Assembly (NCBI GenBank): GCA_019422105.1
Contig: JAHZDZ010000007.1
Location: 1 to 40,809, forward strand
Origin: Bacillota bacterium
Lineage (GTDB): Bacteria; Bacillota; Clostridia; Lachnospirales; Anaerotignaceae
Length of the DNA stretch: 40,809 nucleotides
Direction of reading: 5' to 3'
Part shown: positions 8,889-16,470 of the stretch, piece by piece
How positions within the stretch are numbered: the stretch's first letter is position 1
How the letters are laid out: each line of letters starts with the position of its first letter
Program-made: the position numbers and the translations under genes
The notes under the pieces: model-generated
What the model was told of the DNA's origin: nothing
What the model saw: the letters and a program-made list of their open reading frames with translations, nothing else
The model's database searches: none

Positions 8889-9521
8889 CTAAAATTCCAG
8901 TCTGCTGTAGCCAATATAGGCAAACATCAAAGAAGCCATAAACAAAAAAAGCACAATAAAGGGCGACATAATGCCCATAATCAGTATCAGCTGCACACCC
9001 GGAAGAGGCAGAGAAACATTTAAAAGAAACAGGGGCACGCACAGGAGAAAGAGCACAATCACAATCGTCACCAATATGGAGCGGCTTTTCTGGTATCCAT
9101 AACGAAATGCCAAGGGGTTATAAACACAGAAAATGAGACAGCCCAATAAAAAAGAAAAAATCAGTGTTGATACAATTTCCACAGAGAGCTGCTGCGCGCT
9201 GCGGTAAAGATACAGCGCCGTCAAAAATACAGAAAAGCCTGTGCCGGCTGCCACCATCAGTAAATCCACAATATAACGGCTCAGCACAATATCCCGTCTT
9301 GTAACAGGCAAACACATGGCATACCTGTCAAAATTCCCCTTCTCATCATATTTAAAGCTAAAGGTTGTGACAATGGAAAACAGAACCGGAAGCGCGCCAA
9401 GCATAAAAAGCGCGTTTCCAACATGATAGGTAATCCCGATAAAAAACAGACCGATAATAACCACCAGTGTTTTCAGGTATCGGTTCATATAATAAAACTC
9501 TTTCAATAAAAGCCCTCTCAC
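8889..9521 (-). CDS. ABC-2 type transporter permease
   Basis: A 210-residue permease with six hydrophobic segments. The start is GTG 9521, which overlaps the TGA of the ATPase gene (GTGA) and has AAGGGGG eight bases upstream; upstream in-frame residues are antisense to ATPase coding. The cytoplasmic stretch SFKYDEKGNFDRYAMCLPVTRRDIVLSRYI is characteristic of the small ABC2 permeases that pair with YtrB/BcrA-like ATPases. Substrate unknown; related systems act in antimicrobial peptide resistance or envelope homeostasis. Confidence 0.8.
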   Translation of the reverse strand: MRGLLLKEFYYMNRYLKTLVVIIGLFFIGITYHVGNALFMLGALPVLFSIVTTFSFKYDEKGNFDRYAMCLPVTRRDIVLSRYIVDLLMVAAGTGFSVFLTALYLYRSAQQLSVEIVSTLIFSFLLGCLIFCVYNPLAFRYGYQKSRSILVTIVIVLFLLCVPLFLLNVSLPLPGVQLILIMGIMSPFIVLFLFMASLMFAYIGYSRLEF

Positions 9522-10363
9522 TCTATTTCCCCCTTTAAGGCAAAGCGGTTTATATCCTTTAAATCTGCTTTTTTTACAGAAGCGCCTGCCGTATTGCATT
9601 CAAAATCATTTTTATAAAACAGCATTTCGTCTCTTTCCTCACCCCTGATACGGGCTATGGCCTTATGCTCCTCAACAACACCCCTCGGCACAGTTAAGAC
9701 AACATATTCCTCCTCCAGCACCTTCTTTTCCCCCGAAAGCATGAGACGGCCATTATTGATAAACAGAAAGAAATCCGTAAACGCCTCAATCTCCTCTATG
9801 CACCTTGTGGCAATCAGAAAAGAGGTATCCTCATGGGTAATAAAATCTATCAGCGTCCCCGTAATATCCTCCCTTTCCGCGTCAGTCAGCCCAAAAAAAG
9901 GTTCGTCCAGCACAATCAGCTCTGTTCTGTGGGAAAAGGCTATGTTAATCAACAGCTTCATTCTCTCGCAGTCTGTCACCGACTGGAGCGTTTTATAGTA
10001 GCGCAGTTTAAATTTATCGCCATATTTGCCAAAATAGGTGTCGTTCCATGACTTGTAAATCATGCGCATCATTGCACGAACATCTTTTATCTTCAGGCCA
10101 TTGTAAAAAACATCGCTGTTAAAGACAACACCTGTCTTTTCCTTCAGCTTATTGTCCATCTCCATTGTGTTCCTGCCAAGAATAGAGATTTCCCCCTCGT
10201 TGCGTGCCATAATATTAAAAATCAGCTTTAAAAGCGTCGTTTTCCCCGCGCCTTCCGCACCAATCAGTCCCGCTGTACTGCCCTTTGGCACATCAAAGGA
10301 CATATTGATTTGAAAATCACCCAAATCCCTTTTTAGATTATTTACCTGTAAACTGTATTCCAT
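9518..10363 (-). CDS. ABC transporter ATP-binding protein with degenerate signature
   Basis: A 281-residue ATPase. Walker A is GAEGAGKTT (35-43) and Walker B is LIVLDEPFFGL (149-159). The usual Q-loop glutamine position reads VVFNSD (N82), and the LSGGQ signature is replaced by SVTDCERMKL around 128-137. Overall shape follows YtrB-like exporters, usually encoded with a GntR regulator; none is present here. A C-terminal 50-residue extension follows the core. First gene of the operon; its stop overlaps the permease start. Confidence 0.8.
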   Translation of the reverse strand: MEYSLQVNNLKRDLGDFQINMSFDVPKGSTAGLIGAEGAGKTTLLKLIFNIMARNEGEISILGRNTMEMDNKLKEKTGVVFNSDVFYNGLKIKDVRAMMRMIYKSWNDTYFGKYGDKFKLRYYKTLQSVTDCERMKLLINIAFSHRTELIVLDEPFFGLTDAEREDITGTLIDFITHEDTSFLIATRCIEEIEAFTDFFLFINNGRLMLSGEKKVLEEEYVVLTVPRGVVEEHKAIARIRGEERDEMLFYKNDFECNTAGASVKKADLKDINRFALKGEIE

Positions 10364-10816
10364 GTTTTAATCCACTCCATCAAAGAATCACCTTCGGCTG
10401 TACTGCCCATTCCGGCAGAACAGCAGCTTTCTGTCCTTATTTGTCATATTATACTGTACAGTTTATTGCAAACCTTGTCAATAAAAAAGCTTATGGGTAA
10501 AATTAGGGAACCGGCATTTGCCGGTATAATTTAAAAAAGGCCCAAAGGGGCCCCATACGCATCTGAAAATTAAAATTCCGGGTACTGTCCGCATCAGCAG
10601 ACACTGAAAAGGGCTTACGAAACCTTATATACATAAAACAGCGCTTGATTTTTAAAAATACACTGTTCGCCCATAAAGTCTTTCATCCGTTTTTTGTAAG
10701 CGCAATACATAAGCCTTTTCAGAATCCACATAAACACCTGTTTTCAATGGTGACGGAGGCAGCCCCTTTCAAGACTTCAAAAGAGATATCAAGACTGGCT
10801 GCCATTATTTCAGCCG
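10364..10816. other. Intergenic region with one terminator
   Basis: About 450 bases between the ABC ATPase start and the EamA stop. It holds a minus-strand terminator near 10530-10556. A 38-codon frame at 10615-10731 (minus) has no good ribosome site and I do not call it. A promoter for the ABC operon should lie near 10380-10480. Confidence 0.5.
10533..10553 (-). terminator. Terminator downstream of EamA gene
   Basis: On the minus strand GGCCC-CTTT-GGGCC is followed by TTTTTT. The stem is short but GC-rich. It lies about 265 bases after the EamA stop and shields the ABC operon. Confidence 0.55.
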
Positions 10817-11761
10817 TTATATTTCTTCCCCACGCTCACATTTTCCGTCCTCCTTCTCCCGCTCTTTTGTCACCTGATGGATACCAATGATAATCAGCAG
10901 GGAGCCTGTCAGAGAAACCACTGTTATGGGCTCATGTAAAAACAGTACGCCGGCAAACATGGAGCAAATGGTTGTTATGGATCCAAAAACGGAAAGCTTC
11001 ACGACAGACATTTTACCCGCCGCATAATTTACAAGCATATTTGCAGCAACAGAACAGAAAATACTCAGTATCAGGACCGGAATCAAAAAAACCATATGGA
11101 AAAGCGGCATAAGAAATGCATGGAGACTGCCGTTTACAGAGCGGAGAGCCATCAGTGTAAACACGGCACTCGAAACCAGCAGTATAACATACGTCCGCTC
11201 AAATGATGTATATTCCTCGGCTGATTTCCTGTTCACCGTCTTATAGAAAACTGAGGCAAAAACAGTGCACATAAGCAAGGCTACGCCTATTGGCCTGACA
11301 ATCCCCAAAGCGCTTGTCGATACCGTAATCATTATCACGCCAACAACAGGAAGAAAACAAAATATGGCCTGCCGCCTGGACGGATATTCCTTTAAAAATA
11401 ACGCGCCTGACAACAGGGAAACAACAGGTACCACAGCTATCATAACACCGGCAAATGTAGCATTGGTATAAAAAATCCCATAGCTTTCAAAGTAAAAATA
11501 TAATGGCTCCGCAATCCCCAATAAAATGAGCGGCTTCCACTTTTTGCCGCGGAAGGACACCTTCGCCCTTCCTGTCAGGATCAGCAAATTTACAATAGCA
11601 AAGGAAATCAGAAAACGGATGGACAGCAGTATATCCGGCTGCGTCACCTGAAGCGCCAGCCTTGTGAACAGATAACTGAATCCCCATATTGCATGCCCCG
11701 TACAGGCTGACAAAGCGGGCAAAAACCTGACAAACCTGCCAAAGCCCATTTTTTGCAGCAT
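10817..11761 (-). CDS. EamA/DMT family transporter
   Basis: A drug/metabolite transporter with ten membrane helices in two EamA halves, about 314 residues from ATG 11761, which has AAAGGA seven bases upstream. Longer starts exist (GTG 11815 or TTG 11806) but add a charged, non-conserved extension. The first helix AIWGFSYLFTRLAL and the second-half GSITTICSMFAGVLFLHEPIT are typical EamA signatures. Divergent from a LysR gene with shared operators, so probably under its control. Substrate unknown; likely an efflux pump for a metabolite. Confidence 0.85.
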   Translation of the reverse strand: MLQKMGFGRFVRFLPALSACTGHAIWGFSYLFTRLALQVTQPDILLSIRFLISFAIVNLLILTGRAKVSFRGKKWKPLILLGIAEPLYFYFESYGIFYTNATFAGVMIAVVPVVSLLSGALFLKEYPSRRQAIFCFLPVVGVIMITVSTSALGIVRPIGVALLMCTVFASVFYKTVNRKSAEEYTSFERTYVILLVSSAVFTLMALRSVNGSLHAFLMPLFHMVFLIPVLILSIFCSVAANMLVNYAAGKMSVVKLSVFGSITTICSMFAGVLFLHEPITVVSLTGSLLIIIGIHQVTKEREKEDGKCERGEEI

Positions 11762-11835
11762 TATCCGTTCCTTTTTTACCGTATCGAAAGATTCTTCCCT
11801 GTCCAACTTTCCCACCCCTATCTGCCATCATACTT

Positions 11836-11864
11836 ATTGTATGGTTACAGACCATTATTGTAAA
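11836..11864 (-). promoter_or_regulatory. Promoter of the EamA gene
   Basis: Minus strand -35 TTTACA (11864-11859), 17-bp spacer, -10 TACAAT (11841-11836). The spacer contains an inverted repeat ATGGT-TACAG-ACCAT (11841-11855). Confidence 0.65.
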
Positions 11865-11871
11865 ATACAAT
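11857..11871. promoter_or_regulatory. LysR-type operator shared by both divergent promoters
   Basis: Perfect inverted repeat ATTGTA-AAA-TACAAT, which also fits the T-N11-A LysR box. It covers the -35 box of the EamA promoter and that of the LysR gene, so one bound dimer could affect both. Confidence 0.6.
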
Positions 11872-11886
11872 ATTTTTGTATATAAT
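11858..11886 (+). promoter_or_regulatory. Promoter of the LysR gene
   Basis: -35 TTGTAA (11858-11863), 17-bp spacer, consensus -10 TATAAT (11881-11886). Confidence 0.75.
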
Positions 11887-11904
11887 ATTGAAAGAATTCA
11901 ATAT
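11885..11904. promoter_or_regulatory. Second palindrome at the LysR -10 box
   Basis: Perfect 8-4-8 inverted repeat ATATTGAA-AGAA-TTCAATAT overlapping the -10 and start region. Likely an autorepression site for the LysR regulator. Confidence 0.5.
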
Positions 11905-11921
11905 ATTTATTTAAGGGAAGG

Positions 11922-12836
11922 ATGCGCAAAGCTGTTATGACAAATGCTGAAATTGAAGCCTTTATCTCCGTTTACGAAAACAAAAATATATCCAAAGCCG
12001 CCGGAACACTTTTTATCAGCCAATCGTCCCTGAGTACAAAAATAAAGGCACTGGAAAAGGAAATAGGATGTCCGCTTTTCCAGCGCAGTAAAGGCAGCAG
12101 AGTCCTTTCCCCCACCGACTCCGGTGAAAAATTTTACGCCCTTGCTGTCAGATACAACGACATTGTCCGGCAAATGCTGTCCTTAGGGCCGAAATCCGCC
12201 CCCGAAAAACTGCGAGTCGCATCCCTCAACAGTATCGGAACCTACCTTTTTACACCGGTATACGAACGCTTTATGCTCAAGTCGCCTGATACCATACTCG
12301 AAATACAGGACATGGAAACAAACATGGCCTACATCAACCTGGAAAACGGTCTCACGGACATGGCCTTTACCACAAACTGCCGTCCATCCAAGAAAATCAT
12401 TGCAAATCCCGCCTTTTCAGAGCCAATGGTATTTGTATGTTCCAAATCGGCGGCCTATCCGAAAATTGTCGGTGTCAGTGATCTTGACACAAAGAATGAA
12501 ATTTACATAAACTGGACCACCGATTTTGGCGTGTGGCATAAAACCATATTCGGTGAAGACGCCTCTTTGCATTTGAAGCTGGAAATTATGAGCCATCTTC
12601 AATACTTTGTCATGAAAAATAGCAGCTGGGCAATCGTTCCTGCCAGCGTGGCCTATGGCCTTACCAATAACGGCGATATTACAAAGCGTCAAATGTCCTT
12701 TGATGTTCCCCGCAGAATAACCAACTGCCTGTATCTCCCCACCCCCTCAAAGGAGGCGGTAGTCTCCTGCTTTTTGAGCTGCTTGCGGGAGGTGCTGCTT
12801 GCCATGTGCGGCAATGAAATTGAGGTCTATCTGTAA
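11922..12836 (+). CDS. LysR family transcriptional regulator
   Basis: A 304-residue LysR-type regulator. The N-terminal winged helix spans about residues 7-66 (AFISVYENKNISKAAGTLFISQSSLSTKIKALEKEIGCPLFQR). The effector domain (about 95-300) has the normal two-lobe length. It is divergent to the EamA transporter with palindromes in the shared promoter, so it most likely controls that exporter and itself. Start at ATG 11922 follows AAGGGAAGG very closely; ATG 11937 is a possible alternative. Confidence 0.88.
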   Translation: MRKAVMTNAEIEAFISVYENKNISKAAGTLFISQSSLSTKIKALEKEIGCPLFQRSKGSRVLSPTDSGEKFYALAVRYNDIVRQMLSLGPKSAPEKLRVASLNSIGTYLFTPVYERFMLKSPDTILEIQDMETNMAYINLENGLTDMAFTTNCRPSKKIIANPAFSEPMVFVCSKSAAYPKIVGVSDLDTKNEIYINWTTDFGVWHKTIFGEDASLHLKLEIMSHLQYFVMKNSSWAIVPASVAYGLTNNGDITKRQMSFDVPRRITNCLYLPTPSKEAVVSCFLSCLREVLLAMCGNEIEVYL

Positions 12837-12908
12837 AAGAACAAAATCACCCATCAGATACGGCATGAAACATACAAAGGCTATTTTATAATAAAAAATG
12901 ACGAAAAA

Positions 12909-12929
12909 GGCGCAGCAGATTGCTGCGCC
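12909..12929 (-). terminator. Terminator for the LysM/JAMM-like gene (minus strand)
   Basis: Perfect 9-bp stem ggcgcagca/tgctgcgcc with a 3-base loop. On the minus strand it is followed by TTTTT (12904-12908). It lies next to the opposite-strand terminator of the LysR gene. Confidence 0.6.
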
Positions 12930-12931
12930 TC

Positions 12932-12955
12932 AGACTGTAGACAAAGTCTTTTTTA
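12932..12955 (+). terminator. Terminator for the LysR gene (plus strand)
   Basis: Short stem AGACT (12932-12936)/AGTCT (12945-12949) followed by TTTTTTAT. Confidence 0.5.
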
Positions 12956-13133
12956 TACTGTGGAAGGGTTCGGGAAACACTTCGTTTCCCGAACCCTTCC
13001 ACAAAGAGGCCTTTGCCCGGCCGAGGAAAACAACGGGTTTCAAGGCATTTATGCCGCCGGAACACGTCTGTCCATTCCTTGATATAAACTCATCGAAAAC
13101 CTGTATTCGATGAAGCGTGTCGACTTTGTCGAC
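12937..13133. repeat. Hairpin cluster with imperfect inverted ends (MITE-like)
   Basis: The ends GTAGACAAAGTC (12937-12948) and GACTTTGTCGAC (13122-13133) are inverted repeats matching at 11 of 12 positions. Inside is a perfect 20-bp stem (12959-12978 with 12984-13003, loop acttc), then TCATCGAA/TTCGATGA (13090-13097 with 13106-13113). No coding frame. The pattern suggests a miniature non-coding mobile or REP-like element. No flanking target duplication is obvious. Confidence 0.5.
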
Positions 13134-13166
13134 CCCCTCAGGCAGTCCCCTATCTATATAAAAACC

Positions 13167-14600
13167 TCAGGGCTGAGGCAACAGTAGCTTCTGTCCAAAA
13201 AATATTTTATCGGGGTCGCTCATCTGGTTCAATTCCAATATCTCCGCTACCTTCTCGTTAGAGCCATAAAATTTGGTGCTGATATATCCCAGATTGTCCC
13301 CTGCCTCTACCATATAATATTCCGGCACAGCGCCGCTTCCGGCACTGACCTTATCTCCGCCGTCAGTCGGCGCTGTTTTATCCCCCTCCTCGCTCACTCC
13401 ATTTTGTGTTTTCGTATCTGTCTGTGCAGTATCCTCCTTCGCCCTCGCCTCCTCTGCTTTTTTGGCTGCCTCCTCCTGTCTGATTCTTTCATCCTCCTGT
13501 GCCTTAATTTTTTCCGACTCCTCCTTTTCACGTTCCAGCTGTGTTATTTTTTCCTGGCTCTGTGCAAAAACCATCTGTGTATTGTTCAGCTGTTCCTCCA
13601 TAGCCGTATAGGATACCTTGACGCTGCTCACCTCCGTTTCAAGCTTCTGAAGCCTGTCTTGGCTATGGATAAGGCTTGCTCCCATAACAAGGCAGGCCAT
13701 ACACAGCACGCCGCTGACGCCGGCAAGCATTGTCAGCTTCTTCTTTTCCTGTGTATTCGCCTCCGCCTTTTCGTTTAAAACCTTCCTTATCTTTTTTGCC
13801 GCATCTATCCTGTCGTTTTCTTCCATATCGGATGTAGTCTTTATTTCTTTTTTTATGATCCTTTTTTCCTTTTGCCCCTCCCCTTCCGTATCCTTCTTTT
13901 TGAAGCTTTTCTCAAAACGATCCTTCAGAGACAGCTCCTCCTCTTCCGCCTCCATTTTGTCCTCCGCCAAAACATCCTCCTGCGGCGCCAGCTTCGCCTT
14001 CACAATACTGTTGTCAATCATATATTCATGCATATTCTCGTTTTTGGAATAGTATATCAAATATCCCTTTGCCGGACGAAGGCCTGTCCTCTCACTGTTA
14101 TGTACAAAAAAACCATCCAGCCTCTCTACAGGATCCAAAACGTACAAAACCTGCCATGGCATAGGGAAAAAACTGCGGTGATAGTCCTCATCCCTGCTCA
14201 TCAAAAAGGCGCCGAAGCAAGGCTGTGTATGGGCCCAGCCCACAATGGAAAGCCCCTTGAAATAAACGTCCATCTGCTTGTTTATGTACTCCCAGCTTTC
14301 CTTTGTAAAGGACTCCACACCGTTCTCATGTACCGTATGCTTTCCCTGTATCGCACCGCTTATGACAATGACGTCCTTTCCCTCCGCCTCTACATGCCGT
14401 CCCACCAATGCGGCCAGCTTTTCCTTATTTGCCGCCGTCTTTGCATATTGATACAGATAAGTGTAAACATAATCCTCCATATAAATTTTGATGCCATCCT
14501 CTATACAACCCATCTGTTTTATATTTGTAGGGAACTCAAAATCCTTATCCGCTTCATCAAAGCCATATAAATTGCTGTCCCCGTTAAAATGAAACTGCAT
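13167..14600 (-). CDS. Degenerate JAMM/MPN-like domain, coiled coil, membrane anchor and LysM protein
   Basis: A 477-residue protein with GGAGG before its ATG. Residues 40-160 read like an Rpn11-type MPN/JAMM fold: VISGAIQG (79-86) is followed by VGWAHTQPCFGAFLMSRDED (120-139) and VLYVLDP (151-157), matching the family pattern GWxHSHPxFGxxLSxxD. Key ligands are altered: the upstream glutamate position is Q85, and the second histidine is Q126 (H124-T-Q126); D137 is kept. Next come a charged linker (205-285), one membrane helix (about 290-311), a Glu/Lys-rich coiled coil (315-390), a low-complexity spacer, and a LysM domain (427-477) that should bind peptidoglycan. The N-terminus is thus cytoplasmic and LysM outside. 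Function unknown; the MPN call is by motif only. Confidence 0.7.
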   Translation of the reverse strand: MQFHFNGDSNLYGFDEADKDFEFPTNIKQMGCIEDGIKIYMEDYVYTYLYQYAKTAANKEKLAALVGRHVEAEGKDVIVISGAIQGKHTVHENGVESFTKESWEYINKQMDVYFKGLSIVGWAHTQPCFGAFLMSRDEDYHRSFFPMPWQVLYVLDPVERLDGFFVHNSERTGLRPAKGYLIYYSKNENMHEYMIDNSIVKAKLAPQEDVLAEDKMEAEEEELSLKDRFEKSFKKKDTEGEGQKEKRIIKKEIKTTSDMEENDRIDAAKKIRKVLNEKAEANTQEKKKLTMLAGVSGVLCMACLVMGASLIHSQDRLQKLETEVSSVKVSYTAMEEQLNNTQMVFAQSQEKITQLEREKEESEKIKAQEDERIRQEEAAKKAEEARAKEDTAQTDTKTQNGVSEEGDKTAPTDGGDKVSAGSGAVPEYYMVEAGDNLGYISTKFYGSNEKVAEILELNQMSDPDKIFFGQKLLLPQP

Positions 14601-14639
14601 ATTTTATCCTCCTTCTGCATACACTAAATGTTTAATGAA

Positions 14640-14648
14640 AATATAGCA
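14640..14648 (-). promoter_or_regulatory. Extended -10 of the LysM gene
   Basis: Minus strand TGC-TATATT, about 40 bases before the ATG at 14600. No strong -35. Confidence 0.45.
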
Positions 14649-14696
14649 TTTCCCACAGGCAAAATTTGTAGAAGGGTGTCGGTACGGTACTTTTTT

Positions 14697-14718
14697 TTTA
14701 CACGATATATCGTGTAAA
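14697..14718. promoter_or_regulatory. Perfect 22-bp palindrome, candidate operator
   Basis: TTTACACGATA joined to its exact complement. It lies upstream of the LysM gene promoter and about 150 bases upstream of the marR-CDF promoter. No T-run follows in a terminator-like way (the T tract precedes it on the plus strand). The bound regulator is unknown. Confidence 0.5.
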
Positions 14719-14866
14719 TACGACAAAAAACCTGTCAGTCAGTAAAAATACACAATAAATCCATTTTAATTCTTTCTCTCTCTCCCATTCTTCTTTCCCC
14801 AAAAACCTGAAAAGCAACATATTTTTTTCGGCTCCTCCCCATGTAATTATTGATATAAAATTAATC

Positions 14867-14895
14867 TTGACAAAATAATAAGGTACCTTTATAAT
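14867..14895 (+). promoter_or_regulatory. Consensus promoter of the marR-CDF operon
   Basis: -35 TTGACA (14867-14872), 17-bp spacer, -10 TATAAT (14890-14895). Both boxes match the sigma-A consensus fully. Confidence 0.9.
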
Positions 14896-14915
14896 TTATT
14901 TGCTAAGGTACCTTA
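14880..14915. promoter_or_regulatory. Paired MarR operators AAGGTACCTT
   Basis: Two copies of the perfect palindrome AAGGTACCTT: 14880-14889 inside the promoter spacer, and 14905-14914 (flanked as TAAGGTACCTTA) just after the -10. Centres are 25 bp apart. Placement fits autorepression by the adjacent MarR protein. Confidence 0.75.
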
Positions 14916-14953
14916 TTAATTGTAAATATACTATTTTCAAGGAGGTTTTTATC

Positions 14954-15502
14954 ATGTCAGATCAAACTTTACAGCTTTTGGAGCTTTTTACCCGTTTCTC
15001 TTCCCAGCTCGAGCACTATGCCAGACATCGCAGACGGTTTCCGGCCTCTCCCGTCAACCCCGCAAGAGGGCAGGGAAGAATACTGACGCTTCTGAAATTA
15101 CAGCCCTGCATCAGTCAAAAGGATTTATCCTATCTTTTGGACATACAGCCGCAATCCTTAGGAGAGCTTTTAGGGAAGCTAGAAAAAAGCGGATTTATAT
15201 TGCGAAACCCCTCTGAAAAAGACCGTCGTATTCTGGAAATAACCCTTACGCCCGAGGGCAAAGCGGCAGCCGAGGAATTGGAAATACACAAAATGGAGGA
15301 CAACGAAATTTTTGACAGTCTTTCCCAACAGGAGCAGGAAGATCTGTATAAGCTCTTAAGTAAGCTATGCATCAGTATGGAACAAAAGCTATCCCATATT
15401 TTGCCGGAGGAAAGAAACCGTTCATTCAGAAAAATGCGGGATGACAACAGAAGAATGTTTATGGAAACCCACGGCAGACACGGCCGTTATTCTGACAGGT
15501 GA
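14954..15502 (+). CDS. MarR family transcriptional regulator
   Basis: A 182-residue winged-helix repressor. ATG 14954 is chosen because AAGGAGG lies nine bases upstream; the longer reading from 14900 would start inside the promoter. The DNA-binding part is QKDLSYLLDIQPQSLGELLGKLEKSGFILRNPSEKDRRILEITLTPEG with the wing at EKDRR. A basic, His/Arg-rich C-terminal tail (RKMRDDNRRMF...HGRHGR) extends past the usual end. Operon with a CDF transporter whose ATG comes 12 bases after this stop, so it probably senses metal or a related stress. Confidence 0.9.
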   Translation: MSDQTLQLLELFTRFSSQLEHYARHRRRFPASPVNPARGQGRILTLLKLQPCISQKDLSYLLDIQPQSLGELLGKLEKSGFILRNPSEKDRRILEITLTPEGKAAAEELEIHKMEDNEIFDSLSQQEQEDLYKLLSKLCISMEQKLSHILPEERNRSFRKMRDDNRRMFMETHGRHGRYSDR

Positions 15503-15513
15503 GGGGAAGCAGT

Positions 15514-16443
15514 ATGGAGCAAATCAATCTGAAAGCGCAGCATAACCACGCAAACGCCTCAAGAACTTCACTCATGATAAGAGGAAGCCTTTTTGGCATA
15601 GCCGGAAATCTTTTTCTCTCCTCCATTAAAATTATTTCGGGCCTTTCCACAAACAGTATCGCTGTTCTGGCAGAGGGCATTGACAATCTCTCCGACTGTC
15701 TCGGGTATATTCTCACCTGGCTTGGAAGTACGCTGGCAGCGCGGCAGGGTGACAGCATGCATCCCTATGGGCATGGGCGTATGGAATACATTACAGGCTT
15801 TCTGCTGTCCATACTGATACTTTTAAGCGGCTTTTCCCTCGGTAAAGAAGCATTTGAGAAGCTCATCCACCCCTGTATTCCGGTAAGCTCTCCCCTTCTT
15901 TATATTGTATGTGTGCTTTCAATTATTATAAAACTTGGGTTATGGTATCAAAGCCTAAGACAAAATAAGCACCTTCATTCCGCCGCAGTAGAGGCAAACG
16001 GAAAAAACAGTCTTTCTGACGTATTTGTAACCTGTATGACACTGCTGTCCTGCCTCGTCTCCCCCTACACCTCCTTGCCCGTCGATGCCGTTGCAGGCTT
16101 TATAATCTCGCTTATCATACTCTATGACGGCCTTACGTCTTTTGGAAAATGTCTGATACAGCTTTTAGGGGAAGGTCCCAATAAGGAAATGAGAGACGGA
16201 ATCAATGCTATCATTGAAGGAGAAACCGCATTTGATAAAATGGAAGCACTGACATTACACGACTACGGGCCGGAGGCCAAAATCGTTTTCATTCTCGTAA
16301 CCGCTGCAAAGGGAGTCTCCCAAGATGAGCTGAAAACGGCAGTTACAAAAGCAATTCGGGAAATTGAAAATACTTATCCTGTGACAGTCTCTATCTCCCT
16401 TCATATCAATCAATTGCTGGTTTCAGGAGAAAGCTTTTCATAG
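15514..16443 (+). CDS. Cation diffusion facilitator metal exporter, possibly Mn/Fe
   Basis: A 309-residue CDF transporter: six membrane helices plus a C-terminal cytoplasmic ferredoxin-like domain (about 205-300). ATG 15514 follows GAGGGG. The metal site in TM2 is D57-N-L-S-D61 and in TM5 N165-S-L-S-D169. Zinc CDFs normally carry histidine in TM5 (HxxxD), whereas Mn/Fe-type CDFs use D or N, so manganese or iron is the better guess. HPYGHGRMEY (83-92) is the conserved loop after TM2. Metal/proton antiport out of the cell. Controlled by the upstream MarR. Confidence 0.88.
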   Translation: MEQINLKAQHNHANASRTSLMIRGSLFGIAGNLFLSSIKIISGLSTNSIAVLAEGIDNLSDCLGYILTWLGSTLAARQGDSMHPYGHGRMEYITGFLLSILILLSGFSLGKEAFEKLIHPCIPVSSPLLYIVCVLSIIIKLGLWYQSLRQNKHLHSAAVEANGKNSLSDVFVTCMTLLSCLVSPYTSLPVDAVAGFIISLIILYDGLTSFGKCLIQLLGEGPNKEMRDGINAIIEGETAFDKMEALTLHDYGPEAKIVFILVTAAKGVSQDELKTAVTKAIREIENTYPVTVSISLHINQLLVSGESFS

Positions 16444-16451
16444 AAATAAAA

Positions 16452-16470
16452 AAGCCTGATTATCAGGCTT
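16452..16470 (-). terminator. Hairpin with T-run on the minus strand
   Basis: Perfect stem aagcctga/tcaggctt with a tta loop. The uridine run lies on the minus strand (AAAAAA before it on plus), so as an intrinsic terminator it would stop transcription entering from the 16.5-17.1 kb gap. It may still act as a 3' end for the CDF mRNA. Confidence 0.5.

Noticed and set aside
10615..10731. Possible 38-codon minus-strand gene downstream of EamA
   Set aside because: Weak ribosome site, no recognisable features and no clear transcription unit.
13872..14570. 232-codon plus-strand frame opposite the LysM protein gene
   Set aside because: Antisense shadow, no ribosome site, no family resemblance.
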